From Arcuatula senhousia (lineage: Eukaryota; Mollusca; Bivalvia; Mytilida; Mytilidae), in contig OZ020316.1 of NCBI GenBank assembly GCA_963971305.1, positions 14,836,745-14,900,744 on the forward strand: a stretch of DNA of 64,000 nt. Reading direction: 5' to 3'. A program made the translations under genes and the position numbers. Shown piece by piece: positions 14,001 to 29,000 of the stretch. The stretch's first letter is position 1, and the number at the start of each line of letters is the position of its first letter. The notes under the pieces were generated by a model. That model had not been told where the DNA came from. It saw only the letters and a program-made list of their open reading frames with translations, and did not search any database.

Positions 14001-17000
14001 TGTCTATATTCTTGTTATTGCTTATGCCACCACCAACAAAAGAAGATTGCAAATAGTGTTTTGGTCTGTTTTTCCTCCCAAATCCGGGATGCTATCCATT
14101 ACCTGGTTGGGCACAAGTGGTTTGCAACAAAAGACAAACCAGAGGAACTGGTGGCAACACAAAATAAACATGTGTGAACCACATAATGGAAAGTGCCCCT
14201 GGTTTACCTACAACCCCATGCTGGGAGATGGGACATCATGTCTTTTAGATAATATCTTGTTCTCTTCTCTTTAATTTAAAAAAAAAACTTTGTCCTTGGT
14301 TTCTAAAAGTAAATTAGCTCTTCAAGAATTTGAAAAAAAGACAAAGTCTAAAAGGAAGAAGACACTCAGATGACCAGACGACAATTTATCAATTGATGTA
14401 AACGTTTTGTCTGCTCCAATAATATCAGCCTCAGAGTAAGAGAGATAGGGAAGTTAGAGGATAAGTTAAGTTGATGAAATGAATTTAGATAACCAAATTA
14501 TTGATGTATAAGAAACATTTCAATCTGATTATGGAAATTGGAAATGTTTATCCTGAATGATTGCCCATAGTTGCTTTTATGATAAGTCTGGACATATGAT
14601 AATGTAGTATACCATGTGTACTAGTATGTCAAGTTCAAATTTCTTTTGAAATGCTTGTACCAAGTCAGGACCATTGCGATCTTCAATTTTTCCGGTATGC
14701 CTTACTTGTTTTGTCTTGTCTTATGGACATTTTAGATTGATTCTCCAAGTTAGGTAATATTGTTATTAACTTTATTCAACCCCTCCTTCCTTTCAGAAGT
14801 CTTAAAAAAATTCTAAATATAATACAAATACCAAAAACGGGTTTAAAACGGTTAATAGGGTTATACTGTATATCGATATTTCAAGGAGTAACTTCTCATC
14901 CAGCAGCATTTGAAGCAAAACATTTAAAGATCAAAAACCAAAAGAATTGAACGAAAAGTACTCAAAACCCAAAAGTTCGAACAGGTAAGCCAAATCCAGC
15001 ACCAAGAATATTGACCATGTGTAGCACAAAGAAGAAACCTGGTGTTTTAAAAAAATTGAATAGGAAGAGATTGCAGACAAATTAGAACAAATGAGAGTTT
15101 AAAAGGCTTTTTGATAAAGAAGACAAAGCTTTATTTTACAGAAATGTTATTTAACTCAGCCACTGTATTTTCAAAATCAAAATCTGTTAAACTGTTTATA
15201 AATTAACTACAATAATGAAATTACAACATTAGTTAGTTCTAAATTGAAATGTTTTCGTACATGCATGAGTAGTATGGAAACTTTGAAGCATGGGAAGCCC
15301 ATTTATGTAATATCATAAAAGTTGCATGATGTACAGAATCAATTCCGTAATGGAACATGAAATACAGCATTTCCCATTGGGAAACAGGTTAATATAATAT
15401 TTTGAACAATTACATTGAGTCAATGGGTTTGTAATTTGGTTAACTCATTCAGTAGATATAGTATTTTACAAAAATTAAGTTAAACATTTTTTTTTAATTT
15501 GCCTTTAAAAAGTCCCAGAACATTAACACTTATATAAAATGAAGTTCTAAAAATTTATCAAACATGACATTATCTTCTCATGTGTGGGTGTGTTTGAATT
15601 ATTAACTGTTCTTAATTTATTGTCCCCTGCCTAATGTGAAAGTTAAGAATTCAGCTTTTAGTTTATGGCTTTTGTTTGAAATGGGTTTCCAGAGCATAAC
15701 TTTTGAACTTGAAATGCAAGAAATTTATGAAACTTGCACACATTGAAACTCATATTGTACAGAAGATGGCTACTAATTTTGGGGACAAAGAGTCAGGGTG
15801 AGAATTTAAGGCATGTTCCTGTCGAAAATATAGCTTTAGCTATGTACATTGTATTTATGCAGTAAAGCTTTTGTTTTGTTGCAACAACAATTTACACAGC
15901 TTAATCTATAAATATGGATAAAGCAAATGGTTCAACCAACAAAACTACTGAAATTGGAATTGAAAAATCTCAAATGTCCAAAAGAAAAGTTAAAAAAAAC
16001 ATCATTCCAGAGAAAGGTCTAGATTTGTTTATAGTTATTAACTCTCTGTATCTGATACCACAATGACTCATTGCTAAGACAGCAATATGTTAGGATACAT
16101 CATGAAGAGTACAAAACTTGTTTCATTTACAGCACAATCCTAAGAATAACTGACCAAGTCACCTGATTGCTTAGACAGCACTCTTTATGAGTACAATGTA
16201 CAAACCTTTTTTATTGCTAGTCAAAAATGACTAATCAATCCTATTTTTTGTTTTCTTTTATCAACTTTCATTTATGGTTGTTGTTAGAAAGTTGGGTAAA
16301 TCCAAGTAGGTCACTGTGACCTATATTTTATGCATGAGCAGCTCTAGTTTAGTTCTTTGTTAAGGCATATATCTGGGATACTTCATGTTGGGGATCAATG
16401 ATACTTCAAGAAATGGCCAGCCATCCATGGCTCATAGACACGTTTTCTAATAAATTTTTATTTTGTCTATTCATACACTTTTTTTCAGGAAATGTCAAGA
16501 ACACACGACCACTATACTACAAAGAGATGCACAGCTACATCATACAGGTGGTGGCTAAAGACTGTGGCGACAAGAAATCTAAACCCATCTCTATCAACAT
16601 CAGGGTAAAGGAAGTCTGTAAGAGTGGATGGAAAGGTAGGTTTTACAAAAAACATTAAACAAAACAAAAAGATCTGGTCACTCTCTTCCATTACACCATT
16701 TAAATCATTAAAAAGAATGGCACCCACATCCCTTAACAGGAAGTATAAGGCCATCAGGTCTTAAAATCACTTTAGGACATTCAGTCATACTAAACCATGG
16801 TGCCAAATGTCAAATCTTTCTCATGTGCTGATCCTGAGAAAAGCTAGAAGGATATTCTTACAGACAGACAAAAATAAAACTTAATGCCATGTGACAGGTC
16901 ATATCTTGAGAGGGGATATTTTTTTCTACTGTCAGGTAAGAAGTGAATAAAGCAGATGAAAATAAGACATAAATATTAATAGATTATTTCAAAACAAATG

Positions 17001-20000
17001 TTTCACCTTTTTCTCTCATCTTTTTAACAGATTTCCCATCAGCCATAGAATACAAACCTCAGTCTGGAGCCCAGAAGATTGCCCCTAACGCTCGCCTAGA
17101 CTGGTGTGAGACCTGTGAGGCAGAGACGGTCTCTATGAAGCTTCATCTTGCCACTAGACATATAGGCAAGGGCTGTGATAGGGATACATACTCCATTGCC
17201 TCACAAAGAAAACTCTGTGGTAGGTTGAAACATTATGAAATGGATGAGAAAGGTTTTACACTGTATTTTTCAAAGTGAACATCCAGAATGTAATTTGTTA
17301 TTATAATTTGATGAAACAGACTTGTTGATGATGAAGATTTTGGCAATAGTTTTCTCATCAACTACTCATCACAGCTCATTATATTTGTATTCATCAAAAT
17401 GCAAAATGAGGTCCCATAATGTGGGATTCAATTTAAAATATGTTGCTCATTAACTTCCTGTTAAACAAAATCAGGCTATTTTTTGTCTTTGACCCATATT
17501 TATCCTCAAATTTGACTATGACTATAGATCAGATCTTTTCACTACAGGTGCCAGTGGAGAGAGTATAGACCTTCTACCTTCACCAGGTATAAATACAGGC
17601 TGGACCAAGAACCTACCAACGGACGATGGTAAAGAAAGTGACCAGATCTTCTATTTCAATGGTAAAACTAATGCTGTGGAAGTCCCAAAGGCCTCATTCA
17701 ACCACACCCTGAACAAGCACTTCACTGTGTCGACGTGGATGAAGCACTCGTTTGCCGAGGATACAGAAAGCAAGGAGAAATCTGGAAAGGAACATATTCT
17801 GTGTATGGGAGATGGGGATGGTAAGAACGCAATAACAATTAAACATATAAACAGTTTTGTTCAGTTCTCAAAAAGTAAAAATCTGGATAAAGAAATAATG
17901 AATTTCAGGCAATGGGTGAAGCAAAAGGGATATGCAGATTTTTTCATTTACTGTTCATTTTCTCAGCAGCTACATATCACAGCTACTTGATATTTTGTAT
18001 GGAGCATGTGATACCATATGAGGAAACACAATTTCAGGACTTTCATTTGCTCGCTTCCCATTTAGTAATGGTTGTATGACAATATTCTTACTAGTGCTGA
18101 AACCAATTTGATGTTAACAAAACATAAGATAGTCAGAGCTAAGAAATATTAATTTAAGTTCATAACAACCACATTTTTGAAAAGTAAGAAAATATTTTAT
18201 CAATTTCAAACCAAAATTAACATTATAGTCCATAAAAGTTAATATCTTTCTGACAGTTTCAAAACAAACTACAATGAAGAGCAAGTTATGTGTAGAGAAA
18301 CAAGAATATCTCCAAAAGACATGATGCCTCACCTAAAAACATGAAAAAGTAACTTTAACGGGAAGGCAAACCTAGTTTGGAATGGGCAACCTATATATTA
18401 TATGCCCTCTGTTTTAGTAGGTGGGGTTTAAAAAATGAAACCAATTTTAAAAGAAGTTGTCCATATTATAATCCAGCATACACATATGGTTTTGTGAATC
18501 AATTTAAATATTTTTGTATAGGTATGAACAGACACCACTATGCCATGTACGTACACGATGAAAAGTTAATCTTTCTGCTGAGACGTGAAGCTCACAATGG
18601 AGAAGACTTGGAGGTGTTTAAACCTGCTGAATGGAGGTGGCACATACCACAGATAAATGACAACCAGTGGCATCATTATGCCATCAGTGTGGACTTCCCT
18701 GAGGTATGATTTTATGTCATTCCGTAAAAAAATGTTTAAATATCCTATATTATCAATGGTGTAGGTGTGCTGCACTGTAGAGTCTGTACAGTGTTACTCC
18801 TGTGTCTATCAGAATTCATTTGAGGTATAATTATATGTCATATAACGAAAAAAAAACAATAAGTCTAACATGCCATCTTTTATTTACTTTTCTTGTTTAA
18901 AATCATCTCATAAGGGAATCTTTAATTTGAATATAATCACTGTGTTAGTTCTTGGCTGAATTTAAGGGAGTGAAAATCCAGGTTAAAAATGGTGAATGTC
19001 AGGCAGCAGGCAAACAGGAAAAAATTTGAAACCATTTTCCCAGGAATTACCATAAACCCAGCCCCTCGTTTGGGTACAGCTTCAGTATGACGTCCCATTA
19101 CCTAGCTCTCTGGCTCACCTATCTCTTGTTGGAACAAATTTTGCCAGTTTTGAGTCTGACAGATAATCTGAAATTCCGCTCGTAAGGTTCTAATTACATA
19201 ATACAGATAACCTTATTGCATGACAGACAAACCTAACCATAGACATGCTGTAACTCCACACAGTTCTAAAATATCATGCTGACTAAAGGATGGCCACTCT
19301 ACATGTGTCAGCATTTCAGTCAGATTTTTGAACATATCTAATTTTACCTTCAAATATTGATGATTTATTTTGGACACTGTCCCCTACTTGTACAAATTCA
19401 AATTCAAATTTTTATTTCTTAATCAAAGGGCCCACCATAATCATATTCATCCATACAAACAAAGATAACGAGCACAGAACATTGATTCAAAGTAATTAGA
19501 ACACATAAATAAACAAAAGTAATGCAAAATGTATGAGAAAATTATCTGGTTATATATACATGTATAGACCTTAAAACACAACTTCTTCAATTTCTTGAAA
19601 TTCTTGATGCAACCTCGTGGTTATAAGACCAAAAGTCTCACTAAATTATTGTAAAATCTCTATTTAGTCTGGTTTTCTACCAAACTTTTGATGTCATATA
19701 CCTGAGAAATAAGCGCATTTACCTATGGTTTTCTTTTTCTATTTGATAAAATGAGTAATTGTCTGTAATTTTCATAAAAAATCATAAAAACTTTGATATG
19801 AAGAAGTTCAGCAGTGACCATCCTTAAAGGTCTGACATGCAATTTTCACAGTTTGTTTCATTTTCACACATTTATTATACATTTTTATTATGTAAACTAT
19901 TGACATTATTTGATCATCAGATAACTGTACTTGTAGGTTCGTCTTTATATTGATGGTATGATGTTGATTCCTGATCAAAATAATGAAGAAATCCTCGATG

Positions 20001-23000
20001 ACTGGCCTATCCATGATTCTTCTAAAGTCCATTTCACAAAACTGGTGGTAGGAGCTTGCTGGCAGGGTAAAAATGTCTTGTGATTTGTTTGTTCAGTTAT
20101 ATCTGACAGACAGAGAATATAATTGAAGTTACAGCGATTAAAGTTTACTTGCCAGAAATCAGTAATGTGATGTCCAAATGGCAAAATTTTGAAAAGCTTT
20201 GCTTGTCTGAATTAAAGCCATGGGCTTGTGGACTTTTTGATCTATGAAGTTACTAGAACTTGCTTCAGATAGCGTTGCATTAAGATGCTATAAGGGCCTG
20301 GGAGGAACACTGCAAAATTGAATTTAGTTGTTCTTTTATCTTTCGATAATGAAAAATTATTGCATGTATATTTATTCAACTTGCTGATATAATCTTCAAT
20401 CAACACAAGTGATTTCCTCAGAAATTTGAAAGCATCCTGGCATTTTCAGTTTTAATAGAAGGATATTTGGTTTGAACTTTTAAATATCACATTTTCAATG
20501 GAATATATCAAAGATGACTTCAGATAGCATCCCATTAAGATGCTATAAGGGTCTGGGAGGAACACTGCATAATTGAATTTAGTTGTTCTTTTATCTTTAG
20601 ATAACAAAAAATATTCAATATTTCAGGAAAAGATCAGTCCTTTGGGAAATATTTCCGTGGTTACCTTGCTGGGCTATCTATCTTAAAGGACAAAACAGAA
20701 AGTGAAAGGGTCATCAGATGTTTAAATGATTGTCAAGAAAACCTGGAATTCCATGCTCTTTCTCAGATGGAAAGTGGTACAGTAAGTAGTTCTAAAAATA
20801 GATCTAGGGAATTCCATACCCTCTTTCTCAGATGGAAAGTGGTATAGTAAGGAGTTCTAAAAATAGATCTAGGGAATTCCATGCCCTCTCTCAGATGGAA
20901 AGTGGAACAGTTAATAGTTCTAAAATAGATCTAGAGAATTCCATGCCCTCTCTCAGATGGAAAGTGGTACAGTAAGTAGTTCTAAAAATAGATCTAGGGA
21001 ATTCCATGCCCTCTCTCAGATGGAAGTGGAATATTTAATAGTTCTAAAAATAGATCTTGGGAATTCTCAGATGTCATGGAAAGTGGTACAGTAAGTAGTT
21101 CTAAAAATAAACGGGTGAATTCCATGCCCTAGCTCTCAGATGGAAAGTGGAACAGAAAGACAGCATAAAATATGTTCTAAAGTTCTGTTTTTATTTTCAG
21201 TCTGTGAGTTTCAACAGTGAAATGACAGAATTCAGTATCACAAGTCATAACGTTACTGAGGTGGAGAGACTTTTACATGAGGTGTCCTACATCAACTCAC
21301 GACGATTCCCAACTCCAGGAAGACGAAACATTGATATGAGAACGGCTGTCACGTAAGTCATAGATAAATTATAGTACTATCATCATACACCTACTTACAA
21401 AATTTACAGGACATAAAGTGTCAATATCTACCTGGTCTGTTTTATTGCCTGATGCACATAGTGTCAGGACTAGAGATCTCCACCAATTTCTGCTCTGCAC
21501 TTTGTCCTACACTTCTCTCCAGGAGGTGCCCATTTGTTTGGTCTAAGCTTTGATGATACACCTCCATGTTGTTTTAGCGCTCTCCTGCTAGATTTTCAAG
21601 CTCATAACCATGAGTTAGATCTTTATGAAACTTTGTACACTTATTTATCATAACACAGATGACACATTTCAGCAAAAGTTATTTGATTACTACCATTTAC
21701 AACAATCCATTAGTGTTTTTTTGAGACTCATTTTCTTGTTTTGCACATGAATGTGCATTTATTAACTGAATAACCAGTATTTTAAATGAATTGGCTACTT
21801 GTTAATAGATAATGTCTGGGTGGAAGTTTTATTTAAAAATGTGACCTAGGGTCTCTGCTAACTATCCTGCAATTTGACTTAGATACACAATAAAATGCAT
21901 ATGATTCAAAATTGATCTTCAACTTTTGACATGAATTGTTTATTTCAGGTGTAAGGGAGAGGAGTCAGTGTTGCCCCTTATGGAGAGCTACATCATGGTC
22001 CAGCAAGCCTCAGACCCCACCATTACCATAGAAGGAAAATCTCAAATGTTAGCGGAGCCATCCGAGCTCAAAACTGGACAGAAAGTCTTCAAAGATGTCA
22101 AGGTCAAGGTCGACATGAAAGTTCAAGGTGACTTTGTGGATGAAATTTTGGACTCTGAGGAAGAGGCTGTTTATAACATTAATTATAAGGCTAAGGCTTA
22201 TCAAATGCAACAGAAATTAGAGAAGAATTTACGTCAGCGTAAGTATGGGCTGAGAAAGGGTTAAGGCCTAATGATGAAATGATGTTGACTCCGACACGTA
22301 AGCATTCTCTCTGATTTTGTTATGTAGAAAAATATGTCAGGTGGAGAGAATTTGGATTTAAGGTGGAGAAGGACAATGGTCATGTGACTTGCCCAAAATA
22401 AAATGAAATTTGAAAAATATTTTGAGATTTTTGTGTTTTTAGAATCTTTATACCTAGTTTTGGCACATTTGATCAAATATGATTAAAATTTGTATTATAA
22501 AAGTAGTATAAATTCTTAACTAAAGTCTGATCAAGGGAGGTAATTTGGCAAAAATCATGAAAAATCATCGTTTTTGGGTCCTATCTCTGCTTGTACATAA
22601 AAATCAAGGGAAGAAACCCCACTTTAAATTGATTTAAGATGATGAATTGGTGGAAGATCTATAAAATGTCAAAAAATGAGGGAAATTCATTGACAGGAAA
22701 AAAAGTATTGGAACATTTTTATGTGTTTTTATGGCTTTTCCTATATAATTCATAGTAAAATATTGATACTTTAACTTGATATAACTCGAAAAGAAGGGAA
22801 GAAACCCACGAATTTTGAATCAAATTATGAAAGAGTACATAATTTTGGACATTTATGCCAATTTTGAAGAAATTCTATTGACAAATTAATTTTGGACCTA
22901 AGTGCCACGCTCTACCTTAAATTATTATATACAAGAAACATTCTGAGAACAGTTTTAGAATTGAGTATACATTTAAGAGTCGGAAAGCTTTGTATATTAC

Positions 23001-26000
23001 CCTTGAATTAGATAGACCTTGATAATGACATAGTTTGATTTAATTTTAACAAGAATATGTCCATAAGACATAATGCCCCATCTCGCAAAATTTTTGATAG
23101 ACAAATGGATGGACAGAGGGATTGACCCAAACACTATTTGTCCCCCTTCTTTCGTAGATGGGGCATAAAATTGAATTAGCAGCTTATTCCAATTTTGAAG
23201 AAAATGAAGTAAATCATTAGATTTTTCAAATCTTTGCTTACTATGATACCTAAAAGCTGAACATGACCTGACTATTTTTCTATGTAAACAAATGCATGCT
23301 TATGTGAAGGGCAGCAGTGTCTGGTTATTGCTTTGTTGCTTTTTCAGATAGAAAATAAGCATGTGCATGGGGAGAATGTTTTATTGTTTAGTTATAGTGG
23401 TTAGACACTCGTTCAAAATGTCTAGAGTGTTAAAAATGTGAAATTTGTGTAGACAAAAAACAAAATCAATCCATACATTTTAATACATGTTCATGTAGTG
23501 TATTAAGAGCTGTACTCTATGTAATTTAGAACTACAACATTGAGATACGCACTGTCCATTTTAGCTAAATTGGTTCTTGAAGAAACAAAAACCAAAACAA
23601 AGCACAAGAAATTCAATTTCAAAATACATCTGGTGTGAATTGTTCTTAAAAATACACATCAGATATGCTCTTGTCAAAAGTATTAAGACCAAACTGAACC
23701 AAAACTCCTTCACATGAACCTTATCCAAAATGAATTTTACTTTTGATATTCTTATTGTGTGTATAGTTATTTGGCCTTTTTGCACAAAAAAAAGTGGAGA
23801 GTTTTTTTTGCTTATTACAAGATTATTTGGATAATGGCAGAAATATCTCCAAACTATCTCTCGCTACATTACAAAAAAAAACTTTCTAAACTTTAAAGTT
23901 TACAGAAATAAGACGTCCATATTTTACACATAGAAATATGACAATATTATTTTTATTGTAGAAGATACCATTCCTGATGATGCTTTGTTACTAGATAAAT
24001 GTACGATCCACGCTGACCCTCCACTAGAACTTCCTACCGAACGTCTGACAGTCCCTGTTGATGTCATGACACAGTTTAATATGAAGCTGGAATCCAGTGA
24101 GACCAACAGTGGGTTACAAATCACAAGTAAGTGTTAGAGCATAGCTTATAACAAAAAATTAGAAATGTGGAAATATTCAATGAGTTATAATATTTACATT
24201 GATACAAATAAGTGCATTAGATAAAAAAGGTAAAAATGAAAGGTAAAGTAAAGTTTTTTTTGCATAAGTAAAATATTTTCCGTATTTGAAATTTAACGGT
24301 ATAAACAGCACACTGTAACAGTCAATTTATTGTTTCAGATTAGTAATTAAAATTACTATTTTAGTATAAAATAGTGGAATAAAAGAATATCATTCACCCA
24401 GAGACACTTTATCCTCTTGTAATGATTAATTTTAGTTTCAATACTTAAATTGAATTTAGAAGGATATAAGTGGTTAGCAATGTCATTACTCTCAAATGTA
24501 TCAAGAATCAGTAGTCTGAAGTGTTTAAATACTTCTAAAAGTCAAATGAAAAGACAGTTGTAGAAAAGTTTAAGTTATGCTTATTTAGATTATAGATAAA
24601 GATATGATATGTAGAATAAGGGTACATGACACAATATTATAAAACAACAGCAATTTTAAAGGTAACAGCAAGCCCCCTCTTGAAGGTGGTTGATTCTTCA
24701 TAATTACAAGATATAGAATTGAAAAAAGAATGTAACATTTTTCTCAGATTAATGAAATAGTTATTATTTATTTCTGTATTACAGATGCAGACACCATTGA
24801 GAACTACGAGCTTATTTTACAAGGAGTCACCTATTTCCATGATAAACCAAAGAACTTAGATAGTAGAAAGTTTATTCTCAGCTGCTCATCACAAAATGGC
24901 AGATTTGTCAGTAATCAGTTTGAAATCAAGGTGAGATTTCATGCTGTGAACTAGTATTCAGAAAAATGGCATAAAATAAACAATTCCCAATGTTATAAAG
25001 ATACACAGTGAGATTCACTATATCAGAAAAGGCCTCAAGAACAAGGTATTATTTTAAACTGGAATTATTTTGGAAATTGGAAAATTAAATAAAAAATTTT
25101 GAGCTAGACTAAGCCTTACTAAGGAGGTTAGTCATGCAGGCATGGCTAAGGGGGTTAGTTAGTTTACACAATAATTGTTACAATACTAACCCAAACCATT
25201 AGTCATGACAGCATGACTAACCCCCTTAGTAAGGCTTAGTCTAACTCAAAAATATTTAATTTAATTTTCCAATGTCCAAAATAATTCCAGTTTTGAATAA
25301 CACCCTGTTCAAACATAATCATGTATAATGATACTGTAAATGTGCAAAATTGCACTTGTCAAATTTCCTTCTTTTTTTTTAACTTTCTATTTTGCCTGAG
25401 TCATATATTTTTGTGTTTTCGGATTATTTTAGTTTCTGCACTTATTAGATAATCTGTAAAGATGGGTTATATCTTTAGAACATATTTTATTGGATAAAAG
25501 TCGTAAGAAAGTTTCCATATTACATGTTCATTGAATCTAAAAGCACCATATCTTGTGAATTTCAGATAGCAACACATCACCACCAAGAGCCTATCCATGC
25601 CGCCCCAGCCCACATTCAACATTCAGGACAGAGTGTACAGCAAAGTCAACATATCAACATGCCAGTTAACTCCATGGGAATGGTCACAAGTTCTTCACCA
25701 AGTAAGACAATTTTAGACCCCAGACATTTTTTATACCCCCTGCAAACTAAGGATACATAGGAATCATCCTGTATGTGTGTCCACCTGTCTATCTGATAAA
25801 ATTGTAAGAGCTTCCTAAACGGCAGGATGGATTTTAATGAAGGAAGTACTTAATATCGAGATGAGCATGACGAAGTTTTATTGCTCTAGGATATCATTCA
25901 GGGGAGATAATTGAAGTCTGTTTTTCTTTCCAAAATATCTGTTTTTCTTTCCAAAATATTGTTCAGTATGAAGTAGGGGCATATCAGTTTGTGATATTGC

Positions 26001-29000
26001 TAACAGTATTCCTTATTTTATTCACATCATGTGCACAAAAGTGGGCAAATATGGCCATATCAAGACCTCACATGCACTAAAGTGGGCTAATATGCCATAT
26101 CAAGGTCTTGAGCCTCACTTTAAAATTTGACGTCACAGTATATAAATAGTATATTGGTATCTTTATTTGTTTGCTGAAAATGTATGATAAAAAGATTATG
26201 ACACAGGGTTTTCCATAGCAGGTCCAATATCACTCCTCAACCCATATTAGGTTTCCCCATATTAGGTCTCGGCTTACGCCTCGATCTAATATGGGAGTCT
26301 TGGAATGATATGAGACTTGATATGGAAAACCCTGTGTAATAATATATATATATTGCAACTTGATAATGTCCCAAATATGGCTGAAATTTTCAGACAGGAC
26401 ATTGAGCAATCAACAATCAATCAATCAATCGTCATACTTCACATTATTGACCTTTAATCAAATGACTTTATAAATGAACATGTTCATCAATTTTAATTTA
26501 CTTTTTTTTTTCTTCAGATGTTGGAATGGTAGCCATTATAGTTGTCTGTGTTGGATTTTTGATGTTTATGATCATCTTGGGTGTGGTCAGAATTCGAGCC
26601 ACCCACAGGAAGAGCCAGGTTGTACAGGTGGAGGAAAAAATGGAGATGGAATGGGATAACTCAGAACTCAATATCACTGTCAATCCTATTGAAAAAGAGG
26701 TAGGGACCATATCAAAACTGTAAAGAATTGTTCTATATAGGGAAAATCTCAGAACTTAATATTACAGTAAAGGGATAGGGATCATATCAAAGTAGAAAAG
26801 AGTAAATTCTCATACAGAAAATCTCAAAATAGAACATAACAGTTTATCCTATTTAAAAAGAGGTAAGGACCATGTGGAAACTGTATAAACGAATTGTTCG
26901 TTTTAACCCTTCAGCTGCCAACATAATTTCTATTGTTTTATTATGTAATGCTGAATAAAAAATATCATAATTGACTAAATGTGTTACTTGATTCAATTGA
27001 GCATATCTCTGTTATTTTTTATCATAGACCAATAAAAGTTATATGTATGTGTATTGTTGGATTCTCTAGTTTTCATTTTTCTTGTGTGTTGGTGTTTACG
27101 AGCAAGTTTTACCTGTACAGGTGCAAATAAAGGTGAAAATATATAAGGTTTTATAATTTAATGGTTTAAACCATTGAACAAGAATAAAAATTTGTAACAA
27201 TGTTACTTTAGCCATTAATAATCTTCAGAAAACATTTTTATGCTGAAAAAGTTCATAAGTTCATAAAAATCCCAGGTATATCTACAGGTAAGGCACAGGT
27301 ATGTCAAAAACTCGTTAACTGTGAAAATGGTAAAACTGGTCGAAAAAAATAATGACTTTTTAGTTGAAACATCATAATAACACATGTTATGACTATACAG
27401 TCAGACAGGTGGTGACAAAATATTATCTCCCTTGTAAATATTTTGTATGTCCAAAATGATCCGAAAAACACATCATTTTGAATGACGCGGTGAGCTGAAA
27501 TCACCAACTTAATCTTTTGATTAATAAAAAGTAGGTCATGGTTATTTTCAAGTTCGGGTACAAGTGAATGGACAAACTATTGTTCTTTTTTCTTAGTTAG
27601 GATGTTTTACGCATAGAATAATAATTTGTGACAAAAAAAGGAATTTATTATCTCTAAGGAATAACCGGAACACTATAAAGGTGATAAACATGTTGAATTT
27701 AAAAAATAATGGTAAGTGCGACGGGTTACATACTTTGACAGATGACGACCAATCTTATGCTTTTTTTGTTGACAAAATTTTAAGGAAATCGGAGAAAAAT
27801 GTTTTTTTTGTCACAAGCAAGTCTAAAACGTTGCTAAGCAAATGAAGGGAGACGATTACAGTTTTACAAATCGAACAAACCTCACTTAATAGACCTCCCC
27901 CTTCTAAAACGTCATTTTACATTTGCTTATTATCATTTTATGATAAAGACATGCATTATATTAATAAAAAGTAAAATTTAAACAGTTTCACCAGTGAAGG
28001 CCTTATATATTGCAGAATTAAAGAAAAAATATTTTAGGAAGTCGAGTAGACCATTGCTATTTTTAGCTGGGTATGAGATACTCTCAATGTTTATTTATTT
28101 TATGAATGAAATTTCTATATTTAGAAAGGGGGATTCACAAATAACTTATGAAATTAGCACAACTTTGACAATCATTTTTATCAATACCGCTATAGCGACG
28201 GGTTCAGGAATTTTTTATCAGAAAGAATGGAGTCTTATCTGTTGGATATATTTTTTTCAGATTTTTAGGAGCATGATGTTTTATTTGTCACAAAGGAAAT
28301 CAGACCCCATAATATTACTAAACATGAGAAATGTGCTCTTTTCACGCTGCAAATTTAATAAACAAAGGCAAATTCGGTGTTGTTTACTTTCATTTTACAT
28401 ATTCTATATCACAATTTATTTTAAAAGTTGCTCTAATAAACTTTTTAATGCCCATAGTTACTACGTAAACATGCCGAATCAAATTCTACCTTATTTACTG
28501 AAGAGCGCATATTCTTTTGTCTCGTTCTGACCACCTTTCTGACTGTATATATTTGTTCAATCTGGTTCAGGTTGTTCATTTTCAACATCAGGTAAAAAAA
28601 CTACCCTATAATTGTATATGGTGTTATCCAATCAAAGCATTTTGGCATGCACAGAGGATCATAGAGCAAAACTGCAGTCTAAACACATAAGGACCAATAA
28701 AATTATGTCACATCTCTTCTAATTAGGAAATATGGGTGTCCACTACTTCAAACATTGACAAATATTGCTGAAAACATTCTTTTTCCAGTAGTCCCATACT
28801 AGCAAAAGTCAATCCCATAAAGACCTACGTAGTTTTTTCAGTCCAACATTTTCGGAATTTTTTACGAGAAAAAGCGTCCTGTCTGCTTCATTGACTAAAA
28901 TTTTTATCATATATCGTTTTAATCAGTCCAATGGTCGTCCTTTCTGCCGAACATCTTTTGTTTCACGGCTGCACAGGGCATTGAAAACATCAGTCATCTC

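Larger units (their letters stand above)
8916..16488. other. 7.6-kb calsyntenin intron 2
   Basis: No exon supported inside. Contains a dispersed repeat copy (9896-10060), a CAAT microsatellite (11038-11058), a triplicated 24-mer (13808-13879) and long AT-rich stretches. Open frames around 13173-13517 and 13917-14274 lack splice context and family signature. Confidence 0.7.

Noticed and set aside
13917..14274. Two overlapping plus-strand frames
   Set aside because: Overlapping in different frames with no recognisable domain; best taken as chance.
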